A stretch of 26,854 nucleotides of DNA from Lenisia limosa (lineage: Eukaryota; Breviatea). Shown here in pieces: positions 9,516 to 21,700 of the stretch. Below the pieces are notes generated by a model that saw only the letters and a list, made by a program, of their open reading frames with translations, was not told the DNA's origin and searched no databases. The first letter of the stretch is position 1. The number at the start of each line of letters is the position of its first letter. The position numbers were made by a program, and so were the translations under genes. The DNA lies in assembly GCA_001655205.1 (NCBI GenBank), contig LPNZ01005678.1, positions 1-26,854 on the forward strand, read 5' to 3'.

Positions 9516-12500
9516 TCACTGCGTAAATGTATGAATTTCCTCGTCCCCAACCTCGTCAATCTTATCAGGATCAGTGGCTTGAGACTGTGCGTGAGTGGCG
9601 TCAATAATAAGGTCTTCCAGCGGCTGCCCATTGCCGCCGATATCCAGATCGATAAGCGTCTTGTCGCGGTCTTCCTTCTGAGTATTACCACAGAAGATGC
9701 AAATCAGAATGCAGACAACAGCCAGGACCACAAGCCCAATGGCAACGTAGATCATGCCATCATCGTCATCACTTGAGGAGTCGCGTTGGTCGCTTGTGAC
9801 AGGGTCTGAGGATTCGATAACATTGTCCGAAGACGAAGAGCCAGTGGAACTGATAAACACGAACTGCGTGAAATGGCAAACGTCAGTAGCGACGAGGGAG
9901 TCATAGATCTCGATAATGGGTGGGGTGCATGTTTCACTCGCGTCCATCCACTGGCCGTTGAGGTGGATCATGAGCTTGGTGAAACGCGCGTCCGACCCAT
10001 CCGTGATGTTAACGGAAATCTGGACAGCTCTGTCCAATTCAACTTCCTCAATGACACCAGTACCGTTTCTATATGGTGAAATGAAGAAGGACGTGTAGAC
10101 TTTGGTAATGTCCGCGCTATCTGGCGGGTCTTGGTATGACGCATGTTCCTCTGTTGCCAGGTTGAAGGCAATGTCAGATCCTGAAACAATGAGAGAAAAC
10201 TAAAAAAACGCACATTTTAAATACCATATTGAATGAGAGATTGGCTTACCAAGTGGAAGGCCTGCACCGCCGGGGACGCTGAGCAGAATATCGGGCCTAA
10301 CACCGTCCGACTTGAACAAAGAGAGATCGTAAGATCCGAGAGAACTGTCAAATGGAATAATCCTCGTTTTTGTTGATACACAGTAATGAGAATAAGGCAG
10401 GAAGCCAGATGGGCACTTGTGGCATAAACGGTAATTGTCAGTTTCACAAACCAGGCAGATTTGTGAATCCAACGGGCGTGGCAAAGTCAAACACTCTAAC
10501 TCAGCGATGGGCTGACAAATTGAAGGTGAGCCGCTGCAGTTGAATCCTGGTTGTATCGCACAGTTGACACAGGCTTCATGAACCCCAGCAGGATCGCAGT
10601 CTTCATTGACATCAATAACTCCATTTCCGCAAAGCTGATAACAACTGTCTGTGCCATCCCCACAGGAAACATGGAAGACTGCTACTCTGCCACTTGCTAC
10701 GGGTCGGCATGTCACGGTCTCGTCTGTTGCTTCAGTTGTGACACCGGTTTTGGACCATTGTATCCCGTTCCAAAAGAGGCAAGTCGGTTGACAAAGCGGG
10801 CAACTATGTGGCTGTTCCCTCAGCTTCCAGACTGGGAAGGACACAGAGTAGTCTGACAGTGGTTGGACCACAGACTCCGTGTTAACAATAGTAAAAGTGG
10901 CAACATGTGAAGACGCTGGGAAGGTGTCCGGCAAACCAACTGCCACGTCATACATAAGGTCGGGTGCCAGTGTGCAACGAGCGTCGTACACTCCTGTGCT
11001 CATTGAGCCAGAAGGAACTGCAAAATCGACATCATAAACCGACGAGCTGAAGGTCCTGGCTGAGTCAAAACGCTCAGAGTAGAGGTAAAAATTGTTGTCA
11101 TTGCTGGAAAATACTTCCCCGACATATTGGAATGTCTCGGTTGTTTTATTGAAGATGGAATTGACAAACTCATGGAACTGAAGGTTGGAAGGCGAGCGTC
11201 TAGCCTGGGTGCGGGAGAGCGCAACCGCCAAAGCAGTTGATTGCTGGAGGTTGTCAAAGAGCGAGTCACGAGAAATCGGCAAGGTAGAGGCGAACGAAGC
11301 TTCGAAGAGTTTGATAGCCTTGGTAGAAACGGCGGTGTCGAATGGACCGTTCTCCTTTATCGCAGTCAGCGTACTGAGGACAGACCCCACTTCAATGTCG
11401 TTCACGTAGTCTTCCAGTACTCTCAACATTGTGACCAGCAGGTCAGCGGAGAGTTCTCTTCTCTCAACCTTTAACTCAGTGTTTATGAGAGCTGTGATCA
11501 GTGACAGGACAGCTGTTGCCTCCTTAGTCTCCCACGCGTGCTCTTGTACGTCTGAGATAAGGTTTTGTGCTTCAGCAAGGGTGATGTTCGGGCTGGAAGC
11601 TGAGACCTTCGTTGTGGCAATTGAATACGAGAGGAAACGATCAACAGCAAAGACACCAACAGTCTTCTGAAGGCCCGGTTCTGAGCCGTCAGCAAAATGT
11701 TAATGGTATTCAGAATGTAGGATTGAAATGATCACATTATCAAACTATTTTCTTGTTTCGCTTTTGTTGGCCATCATAGTGTGACCGGGATAAGTCTTGA
11801 CCTGTTTTATTTGGGATATCACATATCATATCAAATCGGTCGACTTTTCCCGGTCACTGTATATCATATTATATGACACTCATACCAGAGTGAAAACCTC
11901 AATAGATACTGGTAGGGTTATGAAAAGCCACACCAACCAGATGGGGAAAGGACCACATCCACGTAGTCTCTGGACGACAGCGTAGACAATATCCTTTTCG
12001 GCTCTTGAGGGCCGTTTTGCTCAAAAAACTGGTATTGAATTGGAGCCTAACAAGTTAGTGAAAGCATCAATAAGAGTAGACAATAAATAGCACAGCACCC
12101 CCCACCGAATCAGATGTCCAGCCGTTGGCCGTGAGCCGGATGGTTTCAGTAACGGCTGTGACGGAGTCCGCCGATACCAGCACTTGTCCGTCAGTCGGTG
12201 GCGTGCGGATTGGTACGTTAATAGATGTTGTGGATGAACCGGCCTCGTCTTGTACGTAGCAAGACACTGTGACCGTCGCACCTGCAATGAAAGGTCCTTG
12301 AAGCACAAACGAAGGTGACGTAGTGTCATTAGTGTGGGCTGTCAGGTCAATAGAGTCGGTAGACCATTGGAACGAGAGGCTGGAATGGTATTCTGTTTGC
12401 ACTTCAGTGAACACAATAATTGATCCACTAGGGTGGGCACCGTAAGGCACATGGGGGGATATGAGGGTCACCGCAGGAACATAGACAGGAAGAATGGTGA

Positions 12501-15500
12501 TTACTTGTTCAGTGCTGGATAGTGCTAGGCTTCTGGAAAGAGTCAAAGTGAACTTAATCTGACCAACAGGAAGGCTAAATGCTTCAAAAGAAAGCCGCTC
12601 AGAGGCGTTCAGCTCCAGTACGCCACCCGAACGATTCGTGCATGGCATGTTTGACAGGACACTCACACATTGCCACGTCACACTTTCCGCATCGGCAGCT
12701 TCGGCCTCGGAAGCAGATACCTCTAGGGCTGAGCTCTGGGCCACCATACGAGATGCGCCGCCGACTATTTCTGCATTTGGCGGTGTGGGTTGGCGTTCAA
12801 TGTCGAATGAGAATGTTGATGCCAGGCTGGGGTTAGACTTCATAGCTACAGTAATGCTGATGGTGCAGTTGGTGTCCCATGGCATTTTGGATGCAGCTGC
12901 CACAATACGAGGTTTGTCAGTGGCCTGGCCATCAAGCATATTGGGGCATGATGCAGCCCATGAATATGTCACTACCCGGTCATCCCCAACCAAACACTTG
13001 GACACTGTCACAAAGGCATGGAACGTGGTGGAGCCTGAGAGGTAGCGAAGGCCACTTTGAGGTACGCTGACTGTCGGAACACTAGGTGCTTCAACAGAGA
13101 AAGTGAAGGACTGTGTGGCCGAGTGTTCAAGGTAGTTCAGGACACTGGCAACGATGGTGTACTCCTGACCGGGTTTGAGTGCAGTTTGAGGGATGGTGAG
13201 CACGTGACCCTGGATAATGGAGTTGGCCACGACGTCATCCAAAGACGACCACTTCACAACCGAATCGCGGCCGCCCAAGTTGCTTACTGCTGCAACAATA
13301 CGAAGACCATCACTGCAGAAGGAAACCACCTTCGGACCCGATATTTGAATTTTGGGATATATGGGGGCACAGGGCGGCTCTATTAATACTGTTCCTGTCA
13401 GCTCATGGGCTTCCTTGCCTTCACGACAAACATGAAATGCTCCACCCTTAAAGGTGAGCGTGTTTCCGGCCAGGAAAATGGCCCAAGATGTGCAGAGAAT
13501 CTCGAGTGTCGTGGAGTTGCGAACCACTACCACTGAGTTCAATCCCAGGAGTTCAGCAGAGTCAAAGTCAAATACTAACAGAACGGGTACTTTTGTATTG
13601 GGCTTATCACTCATGACTGGTTGAGAGAGCATGATAATGATAGTTGAAGCAGAATTGATCTTTGCTCTCTCAACAAACAAATCATCCGTGTTGGCATGGC
13701 ACTCCACCACAACGTCAAAAGCCACAGTCTGTGACGCTTTAACAGCTTCATCCACAATCGTAACAGAAAGGTCAGCTGACTCGGGAGGAACATTGGAGTC
13801 AATGGGCTTGACAAAGGTGTATTCAAAGAGACACATCACACCGGAAAGGTCAGTCTTCACGGCAAGCACCTGTCCTGAGGACTTGCCCCGGATGGTGGGG
13901 CATTTGGTGGCCGACGGCAGAGCAAAAGTTGCAGTTCTGGACTGAGCCATGACGGAGTACTCGTTTGCCGAATTGGCATCATGGATGGATAGCGACGCCA
14001 GACCAAAACCCCCGTAGCTGCTGAGGGGCAGTGTTTCGCCATTTGAGAGAACCGGCGCTACCTCCTGCGGAACGGGTCTCACAATGCCAACCGCTGTCAG
14101 CATGCTGCTTGCATCCTCCCCGACGGACACAGTGAAGGTGACATCTTCAGTTTGGCTGCTGGGGTACAACACTCGAACTCCGTAAGCAAGCCGGACAGCA
14201 ATCTCGTCAAACGTGCCTTGAAAGGTAACTATATAGGCAGAAGCGATGCCAGTGAGAGCAAAGAGCCCTGAATTGCCTTTAACCTTGACAACCATGGTCT
14301 TGGTGGGACTGGCTGTAATGTTGGATAGAGTAGGGAACACATAGCACTGATCACTTTTGGAACATTCAGTGAGACCAGGAAGAGAAATGGACACCGTCGT
14401 CATTTTAGTGCCAAAAGATCCGGTCAACACAAACAATCCTGAAGCTGGTTCCGAGTTGACCTCTTCACTAACAATTGAGTCATCATTAAGAACGCATGTT
14501 AAGCTGCCCACAGCCACATCGCCGGCGCCGACAAGGCTTGTGATGTTGGCCTGCCATTGCTTCGACGTAATCCAAGATCCAGACAGGGCAAGAGCTGTGA
14601 CGCTAGGTGAGCAGGTGATACCCATTGTGTCACTTTGGCGGACAGGTTTGCTGAAAGTCACAGTGAGAGTGTCGCCTTCAGAAATGACATTGTCTTTGTT
14701 CATGGGGTCATTGGCAACAAACGAAACAATTTCCGGCGCAGTTGCAAGAGTTTGGAACGTCTTATCTACACAGTTAGAAAATATGAAAACCAATACATGC
14801 GTAATAGGCATATTTACTTTCCCACTTACTTGAAGGATTGGATTCGGCATTGTTGAAGATGGTAACAAAGCTGACAGTGTAACTATGAAGCGGAACAAGA
14901 TCAAAGAACCGGAACTCCAGATCTGTGGTGAAAACCTCCTGGTAGTCGCCGCCCGATAATGACACTCTGAACGACGTCCCTCCAAAGACATGGTCCCAGG
15001 TAACCAAGGCCGAGTGTGCTGTTACCGCAACTTCAATGGAAAACACTGGGGGAGGAGGGCCGCTCATCGTGGCAAAAGAAAACTCATCGGAGGGCAAACT
15101 ACAAGCCTTGGAACTGCAGTACCTGACGGTTGCCGTGTAATCCCTGTTGTTCTCGAGGGCACTGGTGGTAATGATGGGGTTGTCAGATGTGATGTTCATG
15201 TTAACGGGAGTGAGGATGTTCACAGAGTAGTTCGCGAATCCCGCCGGAATGGGAACGTCAAAGATAACGTTAACAACAGAAACACTAACGAATGGAACGG
15301 AAGGCTGAGCAAGGGGGCAACTGGGGGTTATGAAGCTAGGCGCGGAGATTCGGTCGGACTCTGCCTCGTCCTTAAGGGCCGATACCGAAATGTTGTAAAA
15401 CGTGTTTGGTAGGAGAGTTAAGTCAGCAAACAGTTCTCCGATAATGATTGGGGTCTCCCAGAAGCCGTTTGCACTGATTCGAACTGCGTAGTTGTCCGTC

Positions 15501-18441
15501 AGAATGTCGCTACTTTTCCAGGAGACAAAGCCAACCTTGCAAGAGTACAGCACAGCAACATCTGAAGGAGCGGATGGCGCTTCTCCAAGTGTGCGGAAAA
15601 AGTTGGACGACACAGTGCTTTCTTGTTCACTGTTGAAGGACTTGATCTCGAGAACATAATCCGTGGCCTTGGTCAGCCCCATAAACTGGTAAAACAGGAC
15701 GCTTGGGGGAAGGGTCACGGTTTGCCCCCCTGGCTGAAGGGAAAGGACATGCGACACGTTTCCTGGGGTGAACCATATGACCTCAACAGATGTTGTTTGC
15801 GAAGTAGTGGCAATGTTCGTGGGGGCAGCCGGAGCCGAACACGTCAAAACATTGGCAATGCATCCGTCAAGAGTACAGTGCTGACATTGTGGTAGGATGG
15901 AGCAAAATGCCGATACCTCCGGGCATTGAGGGAGGGTGGAAGTCACAACTGTCCAATTGGCTTGGACGCTGAGAACATGCCTCACCTTGATGGCAAACGT
16001 CTCGCCAGGGGTGAGAGCTACCATGCTGTAGCCAAATGGAAAGGACGTGGCATCTGTTAGCTGAATGCTGGTGCTGTTTGGTTGGAGCACCTCGTAAACA
16101 GCGGTGTAGTTGGTGCCCATTGATGACGAGCTCCATAAAAGGATGTAGTTTACTCCTGTTCTCATGACGGTGGCATTTGTAATGACAGGGTACGCACACA
16201 TTTCCCCAAAAGTCCCATTCAGACACACACACGACGTGTTGAAGTACACCTCTCCAGGCAAGCATTTTGAGATACCAGGACACGTCAGCATCTCGCAGTT
16301 GGACATGCCCCTGCCCTCAAGAATGGTTTTGCCGCCAAAAGCCAGGGAGTCAAATGGAGCCAAAGCCACCGTGACCCAGGTGTCACCGGCAACAAGGGTA
16401 GAGTGGACGGCGGAATTGAGGGAAATGTTAGTGGGCGACTTGAGATCGGGGATCTAGGTAAATCAATCGACTGAAGTCGCAAATATAATTGCCTATCTCT
16501 CAGCAATGACAAATTTCCAGCCTACAAAGAAAAGAGTGTCATTTGCTGATTCGTGGAGGTAATATAGGAAACCGTCAAAGGAAGAAATCTCCTAAAAGAG
16601 AATATGAAAGAATATCATTATTTACCCCTACGTTTCCTGACTTGACAGTTACAATTGAGTTGTTCCAAATGCAAAAGTAGTCCGAAGTGGTGTTAGAAAC
16701 GCATGCTATTCAATAACTTGAAGGATGGTTTCTTTAGCTTACGAGAAGTCCACGTTACGTTGGGTAGTATAATTCGACCCCCAGGGAAAGTGGCGGTTGT
16801 GTCCAAGTTGAATGTACTCTTGCCGGTTAAAAAATGATGATGAAAACCAGAATTGAAGGGGCGCTACTTTCCCCTCCCCTACTAGGTGAGTTGGCTGCGA
16901 TAAGATGTTGCTTTGGGTCAGAGAGAAGTCGTTGACATGACTCGGAACAGAAATAATGACAGATTTCGGACTTGAGAAGTACATGGTGTTACTACCATAG
17001 TTCTGATGACCTTTCTGAAGATCACAGTTATACCCAAGGATTCATCCTACCTCTGAACAGAAAATCATGTCAAAATGGGACACATTTTGATAAACAAAGC
17101 ACAACATATCAGTGGAGTTGAATTCACATTCTGGTGATGAGTTGGTAAGGGAAATAGTATAACGCACCAAGAGGGCAGCTCAGTACATGAGTAATAATAC
17201 TGTCTCCAATGGTTAAAGGTGTGTGATATTGCGCTTTCAGGAACACTCGCATTTCTGTGGCAAGTGGAATGATTCCGTCTTTGTAGGATACAGTTGCTGC
17301 ATTTAGCATCTAATGACAATAAGGTCAATTCAATAGAAAAATCAGGTCACCTACAAATATATTCTGCCATTTTCCAGTATATGAAACCATAATCTCAGAG
17401 GGTTGAGTCGTAATCTAACAGTAAGAGGGATGTCGACACGGTTGGTTTTCAAAATTAATTTAGGCAATTAATTGCAATCAACACTCAAAATAGAATTTCA
17501 TATTAATAATTGCCATTACTTAGCCCTCCCACAATACTGTGATTTTTTTTTATGTACAAAACGTCAGAAGCATAGCAGATATAGGTATCAAAGGTTGACT
17601 GGAGACACTCTGAGAGTATTAGCAAGGTGACATGAGGTTACCATTATGAAGACTGTTGGCACTGTAAACAAATTGCCTGTTCGCGAAGAAGTAGATCCCT
17701 TCTTTGTTAAGAGTACCAATTTCAAAGCTTGCAGATTCTGAAAACGTTAGCTTTCCAAGTAGAGTACAGGTAAACAGCGAAATAGTAACGGTGGTATGAA
17801 ATCCTTTCAAAATGTTAGGTTCTTGCATTATGTGGTAGGTGGGTAATATGAAATGTCATACCAGTTGGGACAATTGTGACATTGCCGTTGATGTCAATTT
17901 CGAAAGCCTCATGTGTTCCATTAAACTAAACGGAATAATTATCATCATTAACAGAAAAGGTGATTCAGAAGAAAGATTTGAAAGGTGAATTAAAAACATG
18001 GTTTGGATACCATCTCATTACAATTCTGTTTTTGAAATTACTCTGACAAGAGAGGAAAAAAACAACAAAAAAAAAAACATGAGAAAAAAATCAACAAAAA
18101 CAACACTTAACCAACCAGAAAGGTCCAATTTAAAGCTGCATCTTCAGCAGTGATGTTCAAATAGTCCACCCGTGCCTAAGTCGTGAGCAGACAAGTTCTG
18201 TGGATCATGTTCAGAGAGCATTCCCAAAAGTAGAGAGAAAACTTACATTGGTTCCGTTCCTATCAATATAGGCATTATACGTTGAATTAGCAGGGTTAAA
18301 GGTCCAGCAGACTTCAGTAGGGGCAAGAGGAGGGCATCCTACAAAGTGAAACAAGAAACATTATCATAACTGCAAGATTTACTAACCTAAACATAAAGCC
18401 ACTAAAATAAGCCCAAAAACTAGGGCCAAGGAGGATTGCAT
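9516..18441 (-). CDS. Giant single-pass surface protein with EGF-like, FN3, REJ-like, GAIN/GPS and DUF4215 modules
   Basis: ATG 18441 begins a signal peptide (MQSSLALVFGLILVALCLG). About 14 short exons (21-180 nt; e.g. 18247-18338, 18116-18175, 18022-18042, 17862-17925, 17642-17821, 16743-16818, 16632-16705, 16526-16591) encode roughly 400 residues rich in N-x-S/T sequons and unlike any family I know. Large exons follow: 14830-16453 (EGF-like Cys cluster at 16196-16297, then FN3-type repeats such as APSAPSDVAVLYSCKVGFV), 12106-14765, 11938-12046, 10250-11680 and 9516-10180. Region 11938-13100 is REJ-like, as in sea-urchin REJ proteins and polycystin-1. A helical GAIN-like stretch precedes a GPS motif at 10674-10802 (CLFWNGIQWSKTG, then CRPVASGRVAVF) in which the HL-S/T cleavage triplet is missing. 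A DUF4215-type repeat (CGNGVIDVNEDCD, 10512-10631), a beta-rich stalk, a Ser/Asp spacer, one membrane segment (MIYVAIGLVVLAVVCILICI, 9690-9755) and a 57-residue acidic tail complete it. About 2,560 residues in total. Adhesion or recognition at the cell surface is inferred. Confidence 0.85.
10674..10802 (-). other. GPS motif with degenerate cleavage site
   Basis: Cys-x2-Cys-x3-Cys-Leu-Phe-Trp-Asn, then Trp-Ser-Lys-Thr-Gly and a final Cys before a hydrophobic strand match the GPS pattern of adhesion GPCRs and polycystin-1. The His-Leu-Ser/Thr tripeptide expected after the last Cys is replaced by Arg-Pro-Val-Ala-Ser, so self-cleavage is not expected. Confidence 0.7.
11781..11857. repeat. Imperfect inverted repeat inside a receptor-gene intron
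   Basis: Arms GTGACCGGGATAAGTC (11781-11796) and GACTTTTCCCGGTCAC (11842-11857) pair over 16 bp with one mismatch. GACC/GGTC can extend the stem after a two-base bulge. The loop is AT-rich and full of ATATC/GATAT. It lies in the 257-nt intron 11681-11937. A MITE remnant or an intron hairpin are both possible. Confidence 0.75.
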
Positions 18442-18741
18442 AGTTTTAGTGAATGGCCATAATCCTATTCCAGGCTAAACCCCTTCTTAACACGTTGACT
18501 CAACACCACCAGCCAGATTACAATAGCAGACACACAAATGCCCAAAAAACACAAACCCCGAAAGGGTAAAGTGGTTAGAGTCCGTACCGTTGAGTCTGTA
18601 GTAATGTGTATTTTTTTTGTCCTTCATTCTCTCTCTCTGCATATTTGTTAATGTATTTGACTATTATTTCGTAAAAAAATAAAAGAATAGGCGATTAAGG
18701 GATAGTTAGCTCAATTGACACTTCGTTACCGCCTTCAAGGC
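18442..18741. promoter_or_regulatory. Divergent intergenic region between the REJ receptor and Nup107
   Basis: 300 bp separate the two start codons. No coding potential is visible. It holds a tRNA D-arm-like stretch (18564-18584), a T8 run (18611-18618) and an A-rich segment. It must contain the core promoter of both genes. Confidence 0.5.
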
Positions 18742-21700
18742 ATGAAAGTCCCATCCCCAGACAAGAAGTCCTCTTGGGACATTCCTGTAAGAAATATTGT
18801 TCTTTTGTTGTACATTGTTCTCTAAGCTAACTGTTTTTCCCCCTCTCCCAATTCAATACGTATTGTTTGTTTTTTTGTTTGTTTTACCATTTCACGACTC
18901 TCAGGAGAATCTTGATGCAAACCCCTCACGAATGAGCTACTATGCTACCTTGCATACTCCACAAAAGAGATCGGAACCTGAAATGCTTGGTTAGGGGGGG
19001 GGGGTAAATACATCGGATAAAGAAGATGTCACCATTCATATTTTCATTATTTAGCCACCCCTATTGTACCCGTGATTGAAGACCAACCCCGACCAGCGCC
19101 CCTCCCCGACCATTTGGACCTCAAATTCAACATGAATCAGTCGACTCTGAGACATATGCCGGCGGCTCATGATACCGTTGCTCATCCTTTCGCTGGCTCC
19201 TTCCTTCCCCCTAAACACAAGTTCGACCGTTCGCCCCAAAGGTCTGTGTGGTTAATAGCGCTGGTCACGGGAGTTCTCTTTTAACCCATCAGAACTGTTG
19301 AAGCTTCCTTGGCTGCCTTCAACCAGACCTCCTGCCTACCCCCTGCTGAGGACCAGACCGAGTTTTATATCCCAGATTCTGAGGTGGGGATTGCATTAGG
19401 GTTTCTCCTTGGGGTATATAAACGCTTCTCTATGAGAAAAAGACTTGATGAACATATATATCTCTTTAAGAGTGGTTGGGAATTCTTCTTCTCACCCCCC
19501 TCCCCCAGATTTCTCGAGGAATGCACCCCCCTCCTGTCAAGTCCTACAGTTACGATGAAGTTGAGGATGAATCCGAGAACACCGATGAAGATGAGCATAG
19601 GCACTTCAAGAGGTAGGCTTCAGCACATTTGAATATCATGTAGCGCCAGAGTAGTGGATTGTCTTGGTCTGGTATATTTGGGTTTTCCGTCGCATCGAAA
19701 AAAGAACTAATATCTTCAGACAACACACGTATACATTTGAGCCGGAAAGCCCCCAACAACCGAGGCCTTCTGTCCACTCCGACTCAGTCTTGTCAATGCG
19801 TGATGAAGGCTTCACAGCCCCCGCCACATTCCCGTTACGAACCCACGAGAGTGGACACAAGAACTGGGTCGAAAGCTGCTATATGAAGAGGTCAGAAGAG
19901 GAGCTGTTTCAGAATGTTGTACAGCAAATGGCAGCAAAGGATGTGAAGGACCATAAGCAGGCAGCACAGAGCTACGAACTCCTTTGTCACGAGCGATGCG
20001 AGGCCAATGTGAATGGGGTTGTCATTTGATTATCTTTTTTCTAAAGCGAGGTCATGGCGAAGGCAGATGAAACAGGTTCATGTTTTTAGGGTGCTCATCT
20101 CATTGAGTTGAAGAATGAAGGTGCCCCAGCTAGTCAGGTATGGGAACCGTATTTTCTCGGAATAGGTCTAATGTATTCAGCTTTCGGCATATTCCGCAGC
20201 GACCACTCTTTTCCGCATGGAGCGTAACACATGGAAGCTCGTCAACCAGCTTTATAAGCGGGACAGAATCAGTAGGAGGGTAACAGGAGCGGATAAATAT
20301 AACTACTTTGTAGACAGCAGAGCGAAGCCCTCAGGCCGTCCCGGGAGTTGTCTGCAGGAGGCTGCCCACGTCGTTAACAACGATCCGGAACTGAAAAAGG
20401 CGGCTCTTCTTGTCGAGGTTTGGCTCTGTTAACCAGCACATGTCACTGTTCCAGTGGCTGGAGTCCACGGCGGCGGAGTCTGTTTCCTTCTCGGGCGACG
20501 GCCACACCATGAACGCAACACGCCATGTTAGTTTAGTACCGTGATTGACACTGTTGACATTGCAGGGTCAGAACATGGGTTCGAAGCAGGTGCCGTCTTC
20601 ATTGGACCCGGACGCCGACGTGAGAGATGGTGTTCAGTGGCACGCCAACGACCAGGTTCGTGCGGAGTGTGGTGCTGGTGATATGTGGTCGGTATATTTT
20701 TGATAAATATCGTTACAGGCTTTTAAGACCCTTTGCAAGCCTTTGTTGTTATTGTTCTGACCTATTGTACACCATGCATCTGATGGTTTTTGTGCACTCA
20801 CTGCCCTTTTCATCCTCTTCAGGAAAGCGAAATGCGGTTCCTTGAAGCGCTGTGGACACTAATTCGCGCTGGTGAGACTGGGCGGCTTTGTCCATCAGTA
20901 GCTTTTGTGCAGGCTACTTGAATATTGCTGATTGTTGATGTGACATTCGTTTTCTCCCACTCCTTTGCACACTTCTTTTCAAATAACTCCCTCCTTTAAC
21001 GTGAAAGGCCGAATTAAAGAAGCCGCTAAACATGCCATCCGTGTGGGTCAGCCGTGGAGAGCAGCAAGCATTGAGGGCGGAACCCTTCACCACCACTCCA
21101 ATATTTATGGTTGGCTGAAACTTTATTGTACTGTCGGTACCATTTTGTTTACACCACTAGGGGAAGCGGATTTGGAGAGTGATGTTGCCGGCAACCCTCG
21201 CCATGACCTCTGGGTCTCTACTTGCAGGTCGTTAGCTGACTCGGAGGAACTTCCCAAGTTGGAAAGAGCCATTTACGCTGCCTTGTCCGGATACGCCAAA
21301 CCGGTGGGATGATAGGTTCAGTCGCAATGTCATTGGGTCCATTGCTGAAGGGTGGATGTCTAACGTGTTTCTTCAGGCTCTTGACGTTTGTAAATCTTGG
21401 ACCGATCAACTTTGGGTACTTCTTCGTGCACACTACCAGCAACGGTTGTCTGAGGTTGTGCGTGAAGCCACGTCATCATCCCATGCGACTCAGATTGGAA
21501 CTGCCCCTACTTCCGAGGATATTCTTGAAGGTGTTGTTCGAGACCCTCTCCTCTCCATTGAAGATTGCCTCAACTTTTTGGCCGAGTCTGGATCTGAAGC
21601 TGTCAAAGCCCAGGTTTGAGGGGAGGAGTCTTCAACTACAGAATATGACAAATTTCTGACTTCTTTCAGAGTTTGAGCGTGTTCCCTCAGCTGCAGTCGG

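Noticed and set aside
14990-15895. Long plus-strand ORFs opposite the receptor gene
   Set aside because: They are antisense shadows of the FN3 exons; the minus-strand frame gives clear domains and in-phase introns.
18699-18757. Possible tRNA gene upstream of Nup107
   Set aside because: GGGAT/ATCCC pairing spans only about 59 nt, no T-loop is present, and it overlaps the Nup107 start codon.
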